Part shown: in pieces, positions 40,222 through 48,817 of the stretch
Layout of the letters: each line of letters opens with the position of its first letter
Numbering within the stretch: position 1 is the first letter of the stretch
Source: JAISGQ01 sp045604965
GTDB lineage: Bacteria; Bacillota; Clostridia; Oscillospirales; Acutalibacteraceae
Assembly (NCBI GenBank): GCA_045604965.1
Contig: JAZUPB010000022.1
Span: 1-64,000, forward strand
Direction: 5' to 3'
Length of the DNA: 64,000 nucleotides
Notes under the pieces: model-generated
Told to the model about the DNA's origin: nothing
The model's database searches: none
Seen by the model: only the letters and a program-made list of their open reading frames with translations
Made by a program: the position numbers and the translations under genes

Positions 40222-41148
40222 TCACTGTATTACAGTCTGTCCCAGCGCGATAATTATCGGCATAGTAAGAATGGAAAGTACAGTGGTTACAGCCACAAGA
40301 CTGCTTGCCAGCTGTGAATTTCTGTTGCACTGGCCTGCCAGCATAGATACGGTTGCGGCAGTAGGAGCGGCAAATTCGATAAGAAGGGTTATCTTACCTG
40401 TCAAAATAAACGGGACAGGGATAAAGCAAAGGAGAAGAAGAGCGGCGAGGGGGAGAAGAACGAGCCTGAGAAGAGAGATAATATATACCCGTCCATCCTT
40501 AAGAGAAGAAATAAGATCAGCCTTTGCAAGATGAGCGCCTATAATGACCATAGCGAGAGGGGAGTTAACATCAGCGAGCATTCCGACAGCATTGCTTACA
40601 GGTGAAGGCAGCGGAACCGAGAACACAAAAATCAGAACGGCAATTACAAGTCCGATAGTTCCGGGGTTTAAAATTACTTTGCGCAAATTTATCTTGCCTG
40701 ACATCATAGTGTAACCCACTACCCACTGATAAACGGTAAAGACACAGACAAAAATAGATGCAAACATAACACCTTCTGCACCGCATACTGCACCTGCAAG
40801 GGGAATACCCATAAAGCCGCCGTTTGAGAGAGCAAGGGCATTTCGCAGAACACATCTGTCGTCATCAGGCTGTTTTTTGAAAAGAAGTGATGAAAAGAGG
40901 TAAGTGGCACCGATAAGAATAACAGATCCTGCGGCCATAAAAAGCAGCTGGAGTGCAAGAGCACTGTCAAATTCTCTTTCGAGAGAAGATATCATAACGC
41001 AGGGAGTGACAACATACAGCAAAATCGAGGTAAGCTGCTGCATTCCCGTTTCGGTAAACCATTTTATTTTAAACAGTACAAAGCCCACGGCCATCATCAA
41101 AAACAGAGACAGCGCCTGTGAAGCTACAGTAATGATATTACTCAGCAT
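40222..41148 (-). CDS. AEC-family (auxin efflux carrier-like) permease
   Basis: A 308-aa membrane protein with about ten helices in the AEC/BART arrangement. The first half has FLMMAVGFVLFKIKWF and GGFMGIPLAGAVCG, and the second half ends in VAVTTVLSILTMPIIIAL. Members export malate, amino acids or other small anions; the substrate is not known. The start overlaps the 3' end of the preceding gene by 11 bases, which implies coupling. GAGG precedes the ATG. Confidence 0.9.
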   Translation of the reverse strand: MLSNIITVASQALSLFLMMAVGFVLFKIKWFTETGMQQLTSILLYVVTPCVMISSLEREFDSALALQLLFMAAGSVILIGATYLFSSLLFKKQPDDDRCVLRNALALSNGGFMGIPLAGAVCGAEGVMFASIFVCVFTVYQWVVGYTMMSGKINLRKVILNPGTIGLVIAVLIFVFSVPLPSPVSNAVGMLADVNSPLAMVIIGAHLAKADLISSLKDGRVYIISLLRLVLLPLAALLLLCFIPVPFILTGKITLLIEFAAPTAATVSMLAGQCNRNSQLASSLVAVTTVLSILTMPIIIALGQTVIQ

Positions 41149-41497
41149 TGTTAACCTCTGTGTCTATGTTGGAAACTTCGTCTTCTTTTTCTTCGGCAGT
41201 ATCTGATGATTCGTCTGAAACTGCGCTTTCTGCCTGAGCGGCTTTGGTTTTGGCGCGTTCACCCGAAAGAACGGTAAACATCCATATAAGCATCAGAACA
41301 GCAACGCCTCTGAGAACCCAGCCGAGAATGTCTACAATACCGTCATTGAGATATGCCTGAGCAACGTGGTAACCGCCGTAGCAAAGGCAAAGTATGCCTG
41401 CGCCGATAAATACCTTGTTTTCCTTGCTCATTCTTATGAACAGAAGAAGAGCAGCGGCCACACATACACCTACGAGAAAATAATCTTTGAATTCCAT
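41138..41497 (-). CDS. Small membrane protein with acidic tail
   Basis: A 119-aa protein with three hydrophobic segments (about 7-22, 32-48 and 56-80) and an acidic C-terminal 35-40 residues (SAVSDESSDTAEEKEDEVSNIDTEV). I do not recognise it. It is translationally coupled to the AEC permease (11-base overlap), so it may be an accessory subunit. The ATG has GAGGTG seven bases before it. Confidence 0.75.
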   Translation of the reverse strand: MEFKDYFLVGVCVAAALLLFIRMSKENKVFIGAGILCLCYGGYHVAQAYLNDGIVDILGWVLRGVAVLMLIWMFTVLSGERAKTKAAQAESAVSDESSDTAEEKEDEVSNIDTEVNNAE

Positions 41498-41529
41498 ATG
41501 GACACCTCACATAAGTAATTAACTTCGTA

Positions 41530-41558
41530 ATTATACTCTTAATATTGTTTTTCGTCAA
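41530..41558 (-). promoter_or_regulatory. Promoter of the small membrane protein/AEC operon
   Basis: On the minus strand TTGACG (41558-41553), 17-bp spacer, TATAAT (41535-41530). Confidence 0.88.
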
Positions 41559-41604
41559 TGAAGCTTTTATTTGATAAAATTATTAGAGAAATGTTAACAA
41601 AAAC

Positions 41605-41633
41605 GTGACATTCAATGAAAAGTATGTTATAAT
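41605..41633 (+). promoter_or_regulatory. Promoter of the glycosyltransferase gene
   Basis: GTGACA (41605-41610), 17-bp spacer, TATAAT (41628-41633) with TG one base before it (extended -10). It lies inside the longest open frame and so fixes the gene's start downstream of about 41640. Confidence 0.85.
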
Positions 41634-41670
41634 ACAAAAACGAGTGTTTGTGTGTCATTTGATAAGGTCT

Positions 41671-42717
41671 GTGAGTGATTTTTTGGAAACTGTAGTACTT
41701 ATTCCTGCATATAAACCGAATGAATTGCTGCTTAAAACCATTGATGAGATACGAAGTGAAAATTTCGGGATTCTCTGTGTGGATGACGGCAGCGGAGATG
41801 AGTATGCTTCCGTGTTTGAGAAGGCGGCAGAAAATGCCGTTGTGATAGCTCACAAGAAAAACAAGGGTAAGGGAGCTGCGCTGAAATTCGGCTTTTCAAA
41901 AATTAAAGAGTTGTTCCCCGACTGCAGGTTTATTATTACCGCAGATGCAGACGGTCAGCACGCAATAAAGGATATCTGTGCTGTGCGCGACGAGCTTAAA
42001 CGAGGGGCGGAATTTGTGGTAGGCTCACGTGAGTTTTCGGGAGATATACCTCTTCGATCAAGGATAGGCAATAATATGTCGCGGTTTATGTTCACCATAG
42101 TCACAGGATGTTATCTGAGAGATAATCAGATGGGACTTCGCGGATTTAAGGCAGAGCATACGGATTGGCTGTCTTTGCCCACCGGTTCGCGGTACGACTA
42201 TGAAATGAATGTGCTTCTGTATGCGGCAAGACAGAATATTCCAATAACTGAGGTAACAGCAGAGACCATTTACATTGATGACAATAGCAGCTCGCATTTT
42301 AATCCTGCGCTTGATACGCTCAGAATATACAAAAGAATGTTCAGAACGGCATGGGCAACGCTTGCATCTGTAGTTTTATCTTTTGTGCTTGCGTTTATAT
42401 ACGGCATTTTCAGAAACTGGTCATTCTGGCCACTGGCCATTTCCTTTATACAGGTTTTTTCCGCAGGTACAAGCCTGCTGCTCAATAAGCTTTTCTGCTA
42501 TAAGGGAATCCGCCAGAGATGCCTTTGGAGAACGATGATATCTGCAGCGATCCGCATGGCAGTGTATCTTGATCTTATGGTTCTGATGCAGATATGCACA
42601 ATGCCCTGGATGTTTCTTGCATATGTTATTGCGGCAGTCGTTTCACTGCCTATAGAATACTTTATAAGAAAGAAGCTTAACCTGTACAGTTCGGTTAAGC
42701 GGACTAATGAAAAATAA
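41671..42717 (+). CDS. Glycosyltransferase family 2 fused to a GtrA-type membrane domain
   Basis: A fused 348-aa protein. The N-terminal GT2 domain (about 1-205) begins TVVLIPAYKPNELL and has VDDGSGD and DADG (DXD) for nucleotide-sugar and metal binding; the C-terminal ~130 residues form four helices of GtrA type. Likely transfers a sugar to polyprenyl-phosphate and flips it, for cell-surface glycan. The promoter excludes starts before 41640, so the start is a GTG at 41671 (AAGG three bases before) or a TTG at 41683; neither has a strong ribosome site. The stop is ten bases before the next gene. Confidence 0.85.
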   Translation: MSDFLETVVLIPAYKPNELLLKTIDEIRSENFGILCVDDGSGDEYASVFEKAAENAVVIAHKKNKGKGAALKFGFSKIKELFPDCRFIITADADGQHAIKDICAVRDELKRGAEFVVGSREFSGDIPLRSRIGNNMSRFMFTIVTGCYLRDNQMGLRGFKAEHTDWLSLPTGSRYDYEMNVLLYAARQNIPITEVTAETIYIDDNSSSHFNPALDTLRIYKRMFRTAWATLASVVLSFVLAFIYGIFRNWSFWPLAISFIQVFSAGTSLLLNKLFCYKGIRQRCLWRTMISAAIRMAVYLDLMVLMQICTMPWMFLAYVIAAVVSLPIEYFIRKKLNLYSSVKRTNEK

Positions 42718-42727
42718 GGTGATATCA

Positions 42728-43792
42728 ATGAGAGAATATGCAGAGTCTGTTATCGGCAGTATACTCAGCACCAAGGCGATAAATGAAAGCCTCGGATATG
42801 AAATAACTGTAAAGACACTGCCGGGTATGATTTCGGGATGTCTTGATGAACACGAGCTTGCAATAGCTCTTGAGGCTGCCAGAAATTATAAACCTGCAGC
42901 AGGCATAGAGGATATACGCAGAACCACAGGTTTTCCGAACAGAAATCTGAACACTGCTGAAATAGTGACTGACTGCGTAGCTCTTTCCGAAGGCGGATAT
43001 GATTTCAAAGTATGGGTGCATTATCCGCGCCGGCCCTTTGATGCCGAACCGAGACCTGTGCTTGTGTATATGCATTCGGGCAGCTTCTTTGCAGGAGCTG
43101 CATTTATGTGCGAAAACGCCTGCCGTTTTCTGGCAGAAAAAGCAAACTGCGTGGTTTTAAATGTTGATTATTCTCTAGCACCCGAAGCTCCTTATCCTGC
43201 TGCATTGAATCAATGTGCCAAGACAGTCGATTATATTGTCGAAAACGCAGGAAAATACAACGTTGATCCTGAAAAGATATATCTTGCAGCGGAGAGCTGT
43301 GCTGCTTGTTTTGCTGCAGCAATTGCTCAGAAGAGAAATGATATAAAGGGCGAATTTTTGCTTTATCCGCTCTTATCTCTTAATATTGAGGCGATGCCAT
43401 TTGAGTGGAAGCTTTCTGATTTTGAGGTTAATGAAGCTCAGGCACAGCTTATTATGCCGCGTTTGAATCTTGGAAGAAGCGACGGTCAGGGCAGCATTGA
43501 ATTTATGATGCAGATCGGTGCTATGTATCTTCAGCATGGAGAACAGAGAAACGATCCTGAAATCAGCCCAATGCACGGCGAGCTTAAGGGAATGTGCGAA
43601 ACTCTGATTATCACTGCTGAATATGACGGACTGCGTCCTCAGGGCGAATTTTTTTCAAAAATGCTCAGTGAGGCAGGTGTAAGAAGCGAAGTAATACGCT
43701 ATCGCGGAGTTCATCACGCATTTTTGGATAAGCTTGGATTTATCCCTCAGGCAGAAGATGCGCTGCTTGAAATTGCATCGAGAATAAAATAA
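42728..43792 (+). CDS. Alpha/beta hydrolase (hormone-sensitive-lipase-like esterase)
   Basis: A 354-aa cytosolic esterase. The oxyanion motif is HSGSFFAGAAF instead of HGGG; the nucleophile Ser is in AAESCAACFAA, where GDSAGG is the usual form; Asp in AEYDGLR and His in VHHAF complete the triad. A leading ~85-residue cap is present. AAGGTGAT lies seven bases before the ATG at 42728, ten bases after the glycosyltransferase. The altered nucleophile elbow is a clear variant. Confidence 0.85.
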   Translation: MREYAESVIGSILSTKAINESLGYEITVKTLPGMISGCLDEHELAIALEAARNYKPAAGIEDIRRTTGFPNRNLNTAEIVTDCVALSEGGYDFKVWVHYPRRPFDAEPRPVLVYMHSGSFFAGAAFMCENACRFLAEKANCVVLNVDYSLAPEAPYPAALNQCAKTVDYIVENAGKYNVDPEKIYLAAESCAACFAAAIAQKRNDIKGEFLLYPLLSLNIEAMPFEWKLSDFEVNEAQAQLIMPRLNLGRSDGQGSIEFMMQIGAMYLQHGEQRNDPEISPMHGELKGMCETLIITAEYDGLRPQGEFFSKMLSEAGVRSEVIRYRGVHHAFLDKLGFIPQAEDALLEIASRIK

Positions 43793-43797
43793 AAAAT

Positions 43798-43824
43798 ACG
43801 CCCCGGATAATTCCGGGGCGTTTC
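43798..43824 (+). terminator. Terminator after the esterase
   Basis: ACGCCCCGGA (43798-43807) pairs with TCCGGGGCGT (43812-43821), then TTCC. The same stem terminates the DegV gene from the other side. Confidence 0.85.
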
Positions 43825-43832
43825 CTTATGCA

Positions 43833-44759
43833 TTATGCAAGCTCAGCAAGGATCTTCTTTTCTGCTTCCATATCTTCGGAAATCTTTGTTCCGTAGTAGA
43901 AAGCAGCAATAAGACCGGGGCCTATGCTGGAACCGCAGTTCTGGCCGACAGTAGTGATAATACACTCCTTTGGCTTAAATTCTTTCTCAATCATAGCCTT
44001 GAGCTTTTGACACTCGGCAAGTCTGTCGGAATGAGCGACAAAGATTATCTGCTTTTCAGGATCAACAATAGTCTTCTTCATATAACCGATAATAGAATTA
44101 TACAGGTTTGTATAGCCTCTTGTTTTGCCTATAACGTGGCTGATACCCTTGTTATTGAAATCAGCCAGAGGCTTGATTCCGACGAGAGTGCCCATAATAG
44201 CTGCGGTGTTAGAAACACGACCCATTCTCTTGCAGAAGAAGAGATCCTCGATTGTACCCATCTGATGGATACAGTACTTGTTTTCTTCCAGCCAGGCTGC
44301 TGTTTCCTCGATAGTGCGACCTGCATTTCTCATCATTGCGGCATATATACAGAGAAGAGAAAGACAGGTTGAATAACGGAGAGAATCGACACATACGATC
44401 TTTCTGTCGGGATATTTTTCGCGAAGATCCTCTGCTACAGCACAGGCGCTGCCGTAGATTCCGCTGATACCGGTGGAAATGAATATAGCAAGGACATCCT
44501 TGCCTTTTGAAAGATGACGCTCAAAGACCTCGGCGATCTCACCGGGAGAGGGCTGTGCGGTTTTGATGAAAATATTTTTGTTGCTGATCATCTTATAATA
44601 CTGTTCAGGTGTTATTTCCTCCCAGTCCATATCGGTATGCTTCTGTGTGCCGTCAGGATAAACGATATATCCAAAAATTACATCGTCTATGCTATATTTC
44701 TTACGAAGCTCAGAGCCAAGGTCACAGGCAGAATCGGAAATAATAACAAAATCTGACAT
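43833..44759 (-). CDS. DegV-family fatty acid-binding protein
   Basis: A 308-aa DegV/FakB-like protein, which binds acyl chains for a DhaK-like kinase to phosphorylate. It has SDSACDL (about 7-13), FISTGISGIYGS and the DSLRYSTCLSL, with typical two-domain length. The ATG at 44759 is chosen; GTG at 44765 is also possible because AAAGGAG is then at five bases. No fakA-like kinase is in the window. A second DegV lies at 59210. Confidence 0.92.
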   Translation of the reverse strand: MSDFVIISDSACDLGSELRKKYSIDDVIFGYIVYPDGTQKHTDMDWEEITPEQYYKMISNKNIFIKTAQPSPGEIAEVFERHLSKGKDVLAIFISTGISGIYGSACAVAEDLREKYPDRKIVCVDSLRYSTCLSLLCIYAAMMRNAGRTIEETAAWLEENKYCIHQMGTIEDLFFCKRMGRVSNTAAIMGTLVGIKPLADFNNKGISHVIGKTRGYTNLYNSIIGYMKKTIVDPEKQIIFVAHSDRLAECQKLKAMIEKEFKPKECIITTVGQNCGSSIGPGLIAAFYYGTKISEDMEAEKKILAELA

Positions 44760-44848
44760 ATTCACTGCAACTCCTTTCAAATGCTGTATTAATAATAAAC
44801 CATTTTTCTTTTTATTGCAATAACATATGAGAATATTGTGCCGAGTAG

Positions 44849-44877
44849 TTTACAATTTAATCGATATATTGTATTAT
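44849..44877 (+). promoter_or_regulatory. Promoter of the alpha/beta hydrolase gene
   Basis: TTTACA (44849-44854), 17-bp spacer, TATTAT (44872-44877). Confidence 0.75.
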
Positions 44878-44907
44878 ATATAAAAATAAAACGTCTGGAG
44901 GATATAT

Positions 44908-45861
44908 ATGCCCTGGTTTGTATGGCTTATAATGGGAATCATACTGTTTTTAATTATATCGGTTGTTGTAATGTGCTCGATAACCAATAAGATAGCTGAA
45001 AAGGTATATAAGGACATTCTTGTAAGAACTGATTACGAGAAGTGGGGAAGACACAACAGCGCACCCTGGCACGAAGAACATTCCAAAATGTTCGAAGAAG
45101 GAATAAAATGGGGTGAAGCAAACAAGGACAAAATGCGTGATGTTGCAGTACGCAGTGAAGACAGCTTTACTCTTGCAGGTCAGTATTTTGACTTTGGCTT
45201 TGACAGATGCGCAATCCTGATTCCCGGCAGAAGTGAATCCTTGCTGTATACTTATTATTTTGCAGAGCCTTATCAGAAGGCAGGCTACAACATACTTGTT
45301 ATGGATCAGCGCGCTCACGGAAACAGTGAAGGAATTTACAATACCGCAGGCATCAAGGAGAGCGGAGACCTGCTCAGATGGATAAACCTTGTAGAAAGCT
45401 TCGGCAACAAGAGCATAGTTCTTCATGGCGTTTGCGTTGGCGGTGCTTCCTGCGTTATGGCGGCGGCTAATCCGAATTTTTCGAAGAATGTAAAGGCAAT
45501 AATCACAGAAGGACTGTATGTTTCTTTCCCCGAATCATTCAAACAGCATATGATATGCGATAAGCGTCCTGTTTATCCCATTCTGTGGCAGATTATGATG
45601 AAGGCAAATAAAAATATCGGAGTAAGTCTTTGGAAGGAATGTCCGAAAAGGCATATCAGAAAGATGAAGGTGCCCTTCCTTTTCCTTCACGGCAAAGAAG
45701 ATAAATTTTCTCTGCCCAAAACAGCAGACTATCTGTATGAGAAATGCACGTCAGAAAAGAAAAAACTTGTATGGTTTGAAAAAGGAAGCCATTCACATCT
45801 GCGCATAAACAATGTAGAGCAGTATGATAAGGCGATAACCGATTTTCTGTCAGAGTTATAA
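44908..45861 (+). CDS. Membrane-anchored alpha/beta hydrolase with Cys at the nucleophile site
   Basis: A 317-aa protein with an N-terminal membrane helix (about 3-24) and an alpha/beta hydrolase domain. The nucleophile elbow is GVCVGG (Cys176), where the family has G-x-S-x-G; codon TGC is clear. The Asp (HGKEDKFS) and His (GSHSHLR) remain, with oxyanion LIPGRSES. It could be a thiol hydrolase, as in dienelactone hydrolases, or an inactive relative. Its promoter is 31 bases upstream; it ends in its own terminator. Confidence 0.85.
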   Translation: MPWFVWLIMGIILFLIISVVVMCSITNKIAEKVYKDILVRTDYEKWGRHNSAPWHEEHSKMFEEGIKWGEANKDKMRDVAVRSEDSFTLAGQYFDFGFDRCAILIPGRSESLLYTYYFAEPYQKAGYNILVMDQRAHGNSEGIYNTAGIKESGDLLRWINLVESFGNKSIVLHGVCVGGASCVMAAANPNFSKNVKAIITEGLYVSFPESFKQHMICDKRPVYPILWQIMMKANKNIGVSLWKECPKRHIRKMKVPFLFLHGKEDKFSLPKTADYLYEKCTSEKKKLVWFEKGSHSHLRINNVEQYDKAITDFLSEL

Positions 45862-45866
45862 TGATG

Positions 45867-45898
45867 AACTCCCTGCGCAGCCGCGCAGGGAGTTTTTT
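45867..45898 (+). terminator. Terminator after the alpha/beta hydrolase
   Basis: AACTCCCTGCGC (45867-45878) pairs with GCGCAGGGAGTT (45883-45894), then TTTT. Strong. Confidence 0.95.
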
Positions 45899-45930
45899 AT
45901 AAAAATAGGTCTTTTCTTAAGAATAATTCA

Positions 45931-45959
45931 TTGATAGAACATATTGGTTATGCTATAAT
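45931..45959 (+). promoter_or_regulatory. Promoter of the zinc-ribbon/cls operon
   Basis: TTGATA (45931-45936), 17-bp spacer, TATAAT (45954-45959) with TG one base before (extended -10). Confidence 0.88.
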
Positions 45960-45995
45960 TATTTATTATTATAAATGACCTTTGAGGTGTTGTGT

Positions 45996-47201
45996 ATGAG
46001 ATGCAAAAGATGCCGCGCGGTAATTGCAGAGGGGCGTAAATCCTGTCCCAATTGCGGTACGCTTATAAGAAAAAAACGAGGTAATATTACGCTTTCGTCA
46101 CAGTCAGGGGTACAGGTTAACCGATTTGCAGACGGAATAAGTGACGGCTTATATAATCTCAAAATGGCAATAAGAAGAGACAACAGGATAATGCTTCTCC
46201 TTGTTGCAGTGCCGCTTGTAATAATCGGAACAATACTGCTTATATCCTGCGGTGCAAATTCCTGTGCCTGCAGCTGCTCCTGTGAAGGCGGTCACAAGGA
46301 AAAATTCACATTCGAAAAGAGAGAAAATTCTTTTGAGTCTTCTATGCAGTTTGCTGTAGGAGATGCGCTTTATTACATATCGGACGGAAGCATAATGTGC
46401 CGCAATTCCGATGAAAGCTACAGACATATATACGACAGCCTCAGTGCATCGGATCTGCAGTCTGACGGAAAATATCTGTATCTCAGAGAAGATAATAAGG
46501 TTAAACGAATCGAGCTTGGGAAGACTGCAGTCTCTGGTTCGGATATGGCAGAAACAGTTCTTGACTTTTCCTCTGATAATAATTACCGTCTAGGATATTT
46601 CCTTGCAGATGGTGTGATGTATTACACATTAAGCGATACTGAATCCGAGCTTTCAACATTATACTCAGACCGCGCGCTGCTCAGCGGCGGCTACTCTGAT
46701 TTTGGATATATGAAGGGCAGGATATACTATACAGCCTCTGATTCCGATATCACAAGAAATGTTTATTCGATGAACACAGACGGCTCTGATCAGAAGCTTG
46801 CAGTTAGTTCGGTTGTGAAATATCAGCTCGGCGGAGGATATATTTATGCCATTGTATCTGATGGAGACAGCAATCTTCTCGTAAAATACGATGAAAGCGG
46901 AGCAGAGCTTATGCGCTGGGATATTTCTGCGCTTACAGGAGGCGAAATATCATCTGTCGCAGTAAATGATATCTGGTTATGTTTCGTAACTGAAACCAAG
47001 GATGGCGGGAGCGTTGTGTACAGAATAGAACACGATAGCCCCGACATTGCAAGTATATTTGCTTATTCAAATTCGGTGGAGCTTACGGGAGTAAGCGGAG
47101 ATTGGTACGCGTTTGAAAGTATTACAGTCAATGAAGACGGAAAAGAAGACAGCCGTACTTACTCAATAAGAAACAGCAGAAACGGAAAATCTGCTATGTA
47201 G
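45996..47201 (+). CDS. Zinc-ribbon membrane protein with DUF5050-like extracellular region
   Basis: A 401-aa protein: N-terminal zinc ribbon C3-x2-C6 and C17-x2-C20, a membrane helix (about 65-84), a Cys-rich juxtamembrane stretch (CGANSCACSCSC, about 85-96), and a large extracytoplasmic domain (about 115-400) with beta-strand repeats of the kind found in DUF5050 proteins (YYTLSDTESELSTLY, MNTDGSDQKL). GAGGTG precedes the ATG at 45996. The next gene, cardiolipin synthase, starts 11 bases later, so they form an operon. Confidence 0.75.
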   Translation: MRCKRCRAVIAEGRKSCPNCGTLIRKKRGNITLSSQSGVQVNRFADGISDGLYNLKMAIRRDNRIMLLLVAVPLVIIGTILLISCGANSCACSCSCEGGHKEKFTFEKRENSFESSMQFAVGDALYYISDGSIMCRNSDESYRHIYDSLSASDLQSDGKYLYLREDNKVKRIELGKTAVSGSDMAETVLDFSSDNNYRLGYFLADGVMYYTLSDTESELSTLYSDRALLSGGYSDFGYMKGRIYYTASDSDITRNVYSMNTDGSDQKLAVSSVVKYQLGGGYIYAIVSDGDSNLLVKYDESGAELMRWDISALTGGEISSVAVNDIWLCFVTETKDGGSVVYRIEHDSPDIASIFAYSNSVELTGVSGDWYAFESITVNEDGKEDSRTYSIRNSRNGKSAM

Positions 47202-47212
47202 AAAGGAATAAA

Positions 47213-48748
47213 ATGAAGCGAAAATGGTATCACGTGCTGTTTCGGAGAAGAATGTTTGTTGCATTGCTGATTCTCCTGCAGCTTGGCATTTTTGTGGTTT
47301 TGCTGTACAGCGGAAGTATATATTCAAAAGCACTTTCAATTCTTTTTACTGCGGTAAGCCTTGCGGTTTCGCTGCATATCCTTGTCAGACGGGACAAGGA
47401 GGCGTATAAGCTTACTTGGGTGTTTCTGATATTACTTTTTCCTGTTTTCGGAGGTCTGTTTTATCTTCTGATACACGTTCAGAGCTCCAACAAGGGTTTT
47501 ACAAAGCGGCTTGATAAGATAGAAAACGTGAGCAGAGAGCTGTATGTAAGACCCTGTGACAGGCTCTGCGAAGCAGGTGGGCAGATAGGGGAGCAATCCC
47601 GTCAGATGGAATATCTGCAGAATACTGTTGGATATCCCGTTTATCGCAAAACAAAGACAGAATTTCTACCGTCAGGAGAAAGAATGCTCGAAGTGTTGCT
47701 TGAGGAACTTTCAAAGGCAAAGAAATACATCTTTATGGAGTTTTTCATTATAGAAGAAGGCGTTATGTGGAATTCCATACTGAATGTGCTGAAGGAAAAG
47801 GCAGCGCAGGGAGTGGAGGTTCGTCTTATGTACGACGATATGGGGTGCTTTATGCGCCTTCCTGCGGATTATCCGAAGCAAATGGCTCAGTACGGAATAA
47901 AGTGCACGGTATTCAATCCTTTCAGACCTCTTCTTGCGACGATACAAAATAATCGAGACCACAGAAAAATAGCTGTTATAGATGGTATGACAGCTATAAC
48001 AGGCGGAGTCAATCTTGCTGACGAATATATAAACGCGGTTGAAAAATTCGGTGTTTGGAAAGACGCCGCACTTCTCCTTCGCGGTGAAGCGGCGTGGAGC
48101 TTTACATTGACATTTCTTCGTATGTGGGTGCTTTCAAATAATGCATCGGAAGACTATATGAAATTCTATCCCTGGCAGGAAAAGCAGTGCGAAACGGAAG
48201 ACGACGGGTGGGTAATACCCTATGCTGACAGTCCATTGGATTATGAAAATGTAGGCGAGCAGGTATATATGCAGATGATAAGCAGTGCAAGAAAATACCT
48301 GTATATCTGTACACCGTATCTTGTTGTGGACGACAGTATGATAGAAGCACTTTCTCTTGCTGCAAAGAGCGGTGTTGATGTTAGAATCGTCACTCCAAGA
48401 AAATGGGATAAATGGTATGTGCATATGACAACACGTTCTTATTACAGAGATCTCATTGATGCAGGTGTCAGGGTGTATGAGTATTCGGAAGGATTTATTC
48501 ACTCAAAGACTTTTGTTTCCGACGACGAAACTGCAGTTGTCGGTACTATCAATATGGATTTCAGAAGCCTGTATCTCCACTTTGAGTGTGCAGCCTGGAT
48601 GTGTCATAGTTCTGCTATAGGTCAGATAAAGGAAGAGTTTTTCAATACTCTTGATGTCTGCGAGGAGATAACAAAAGAAAGCTGCAGATATAATTTCTTT
48701 ATTCGCCTGATTCAGAATGTGTTCAGATTGTTTGCGCCGCTTATGTAA
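47213..48748 (+). CDS. cls: Cardiolipin synthase
   Basis: A 511-aa phospholipase D-superfamily enzyme that condenses two phosphatidylglycerols to cardiolipin. Two N-terminal membrane helices (about 13-60) are followed by two HKD motifs: DHRKIAVIDG (about 245-254) and IHSKTFVSDDE (about 425-435), each with H-x-K-x4-D (the first as HRKIAVID). GAAAGGA lies about seven bases before the ATG. The length and order fit the family. It follows the zinc-ribbon gene closely. Confidence 0.95.
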   Translation: MKRKWYHVLFRRRMFVALLILLQLGIFVVLLYSGSIYSKALSILFTAVSLAVSLHILVRRDKEAYKLTWVFLILLFPVFGGLFYLLIHVQSSNKGFTKRLDKIENVSRELYVRPCDRLCEAGGQIGEQSRQMEYLQNTVGYPVYRKTKTEFLPSGERMLEVLLEELSKAKKYIFMEFFIIEEGVMWNSILNVLKEKAAQGVEVRLMYDDMGCFMRLPADYPKQMAQYGIKCTVFNPFRPLLATIQNNRDHRKIAVIDGMTAITGGVNLADEYINAVEKFGVWKDAALLLRGEAAWSFTLTFLRMWVLSNNASEDYMKFYPWQEKQCETEDDGWVIPYADSPLDYENVGEQVYMQMISSARKYLYICTPYLVVDDSMIEALSLAAKSGVDVRIVTPRKWDKWYVHMTTRSYYRDLIDAGVRVYEYSEGFIHSKTFVSDDETAVVGTINMDFRSLYLHFECAAWMCHSSAIGQIKEEFFNTLDVCEEITKESCRYNFFIRLIQNVFRLFAPLM

Positions 48749-48764
48749 GTGAACAGTTTAGATT

Positions 48765-48802
48765 AAAAAGGCAGAGAACTTCAGCGTTCTCTGCCTTTTT
48801 TT
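48765..48802. terminator. Bidirectional terminator between cls and birA
   Basis: AAAAAGGCAGAGAAC (48765-48779) pairs with GTTCTCTGCCTTTTT (48786-48800), followed by TTT. It serves convergent genes. Confidence 0.95.
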
Positions 48803-48817
48803 TATTCAGATTGTATT

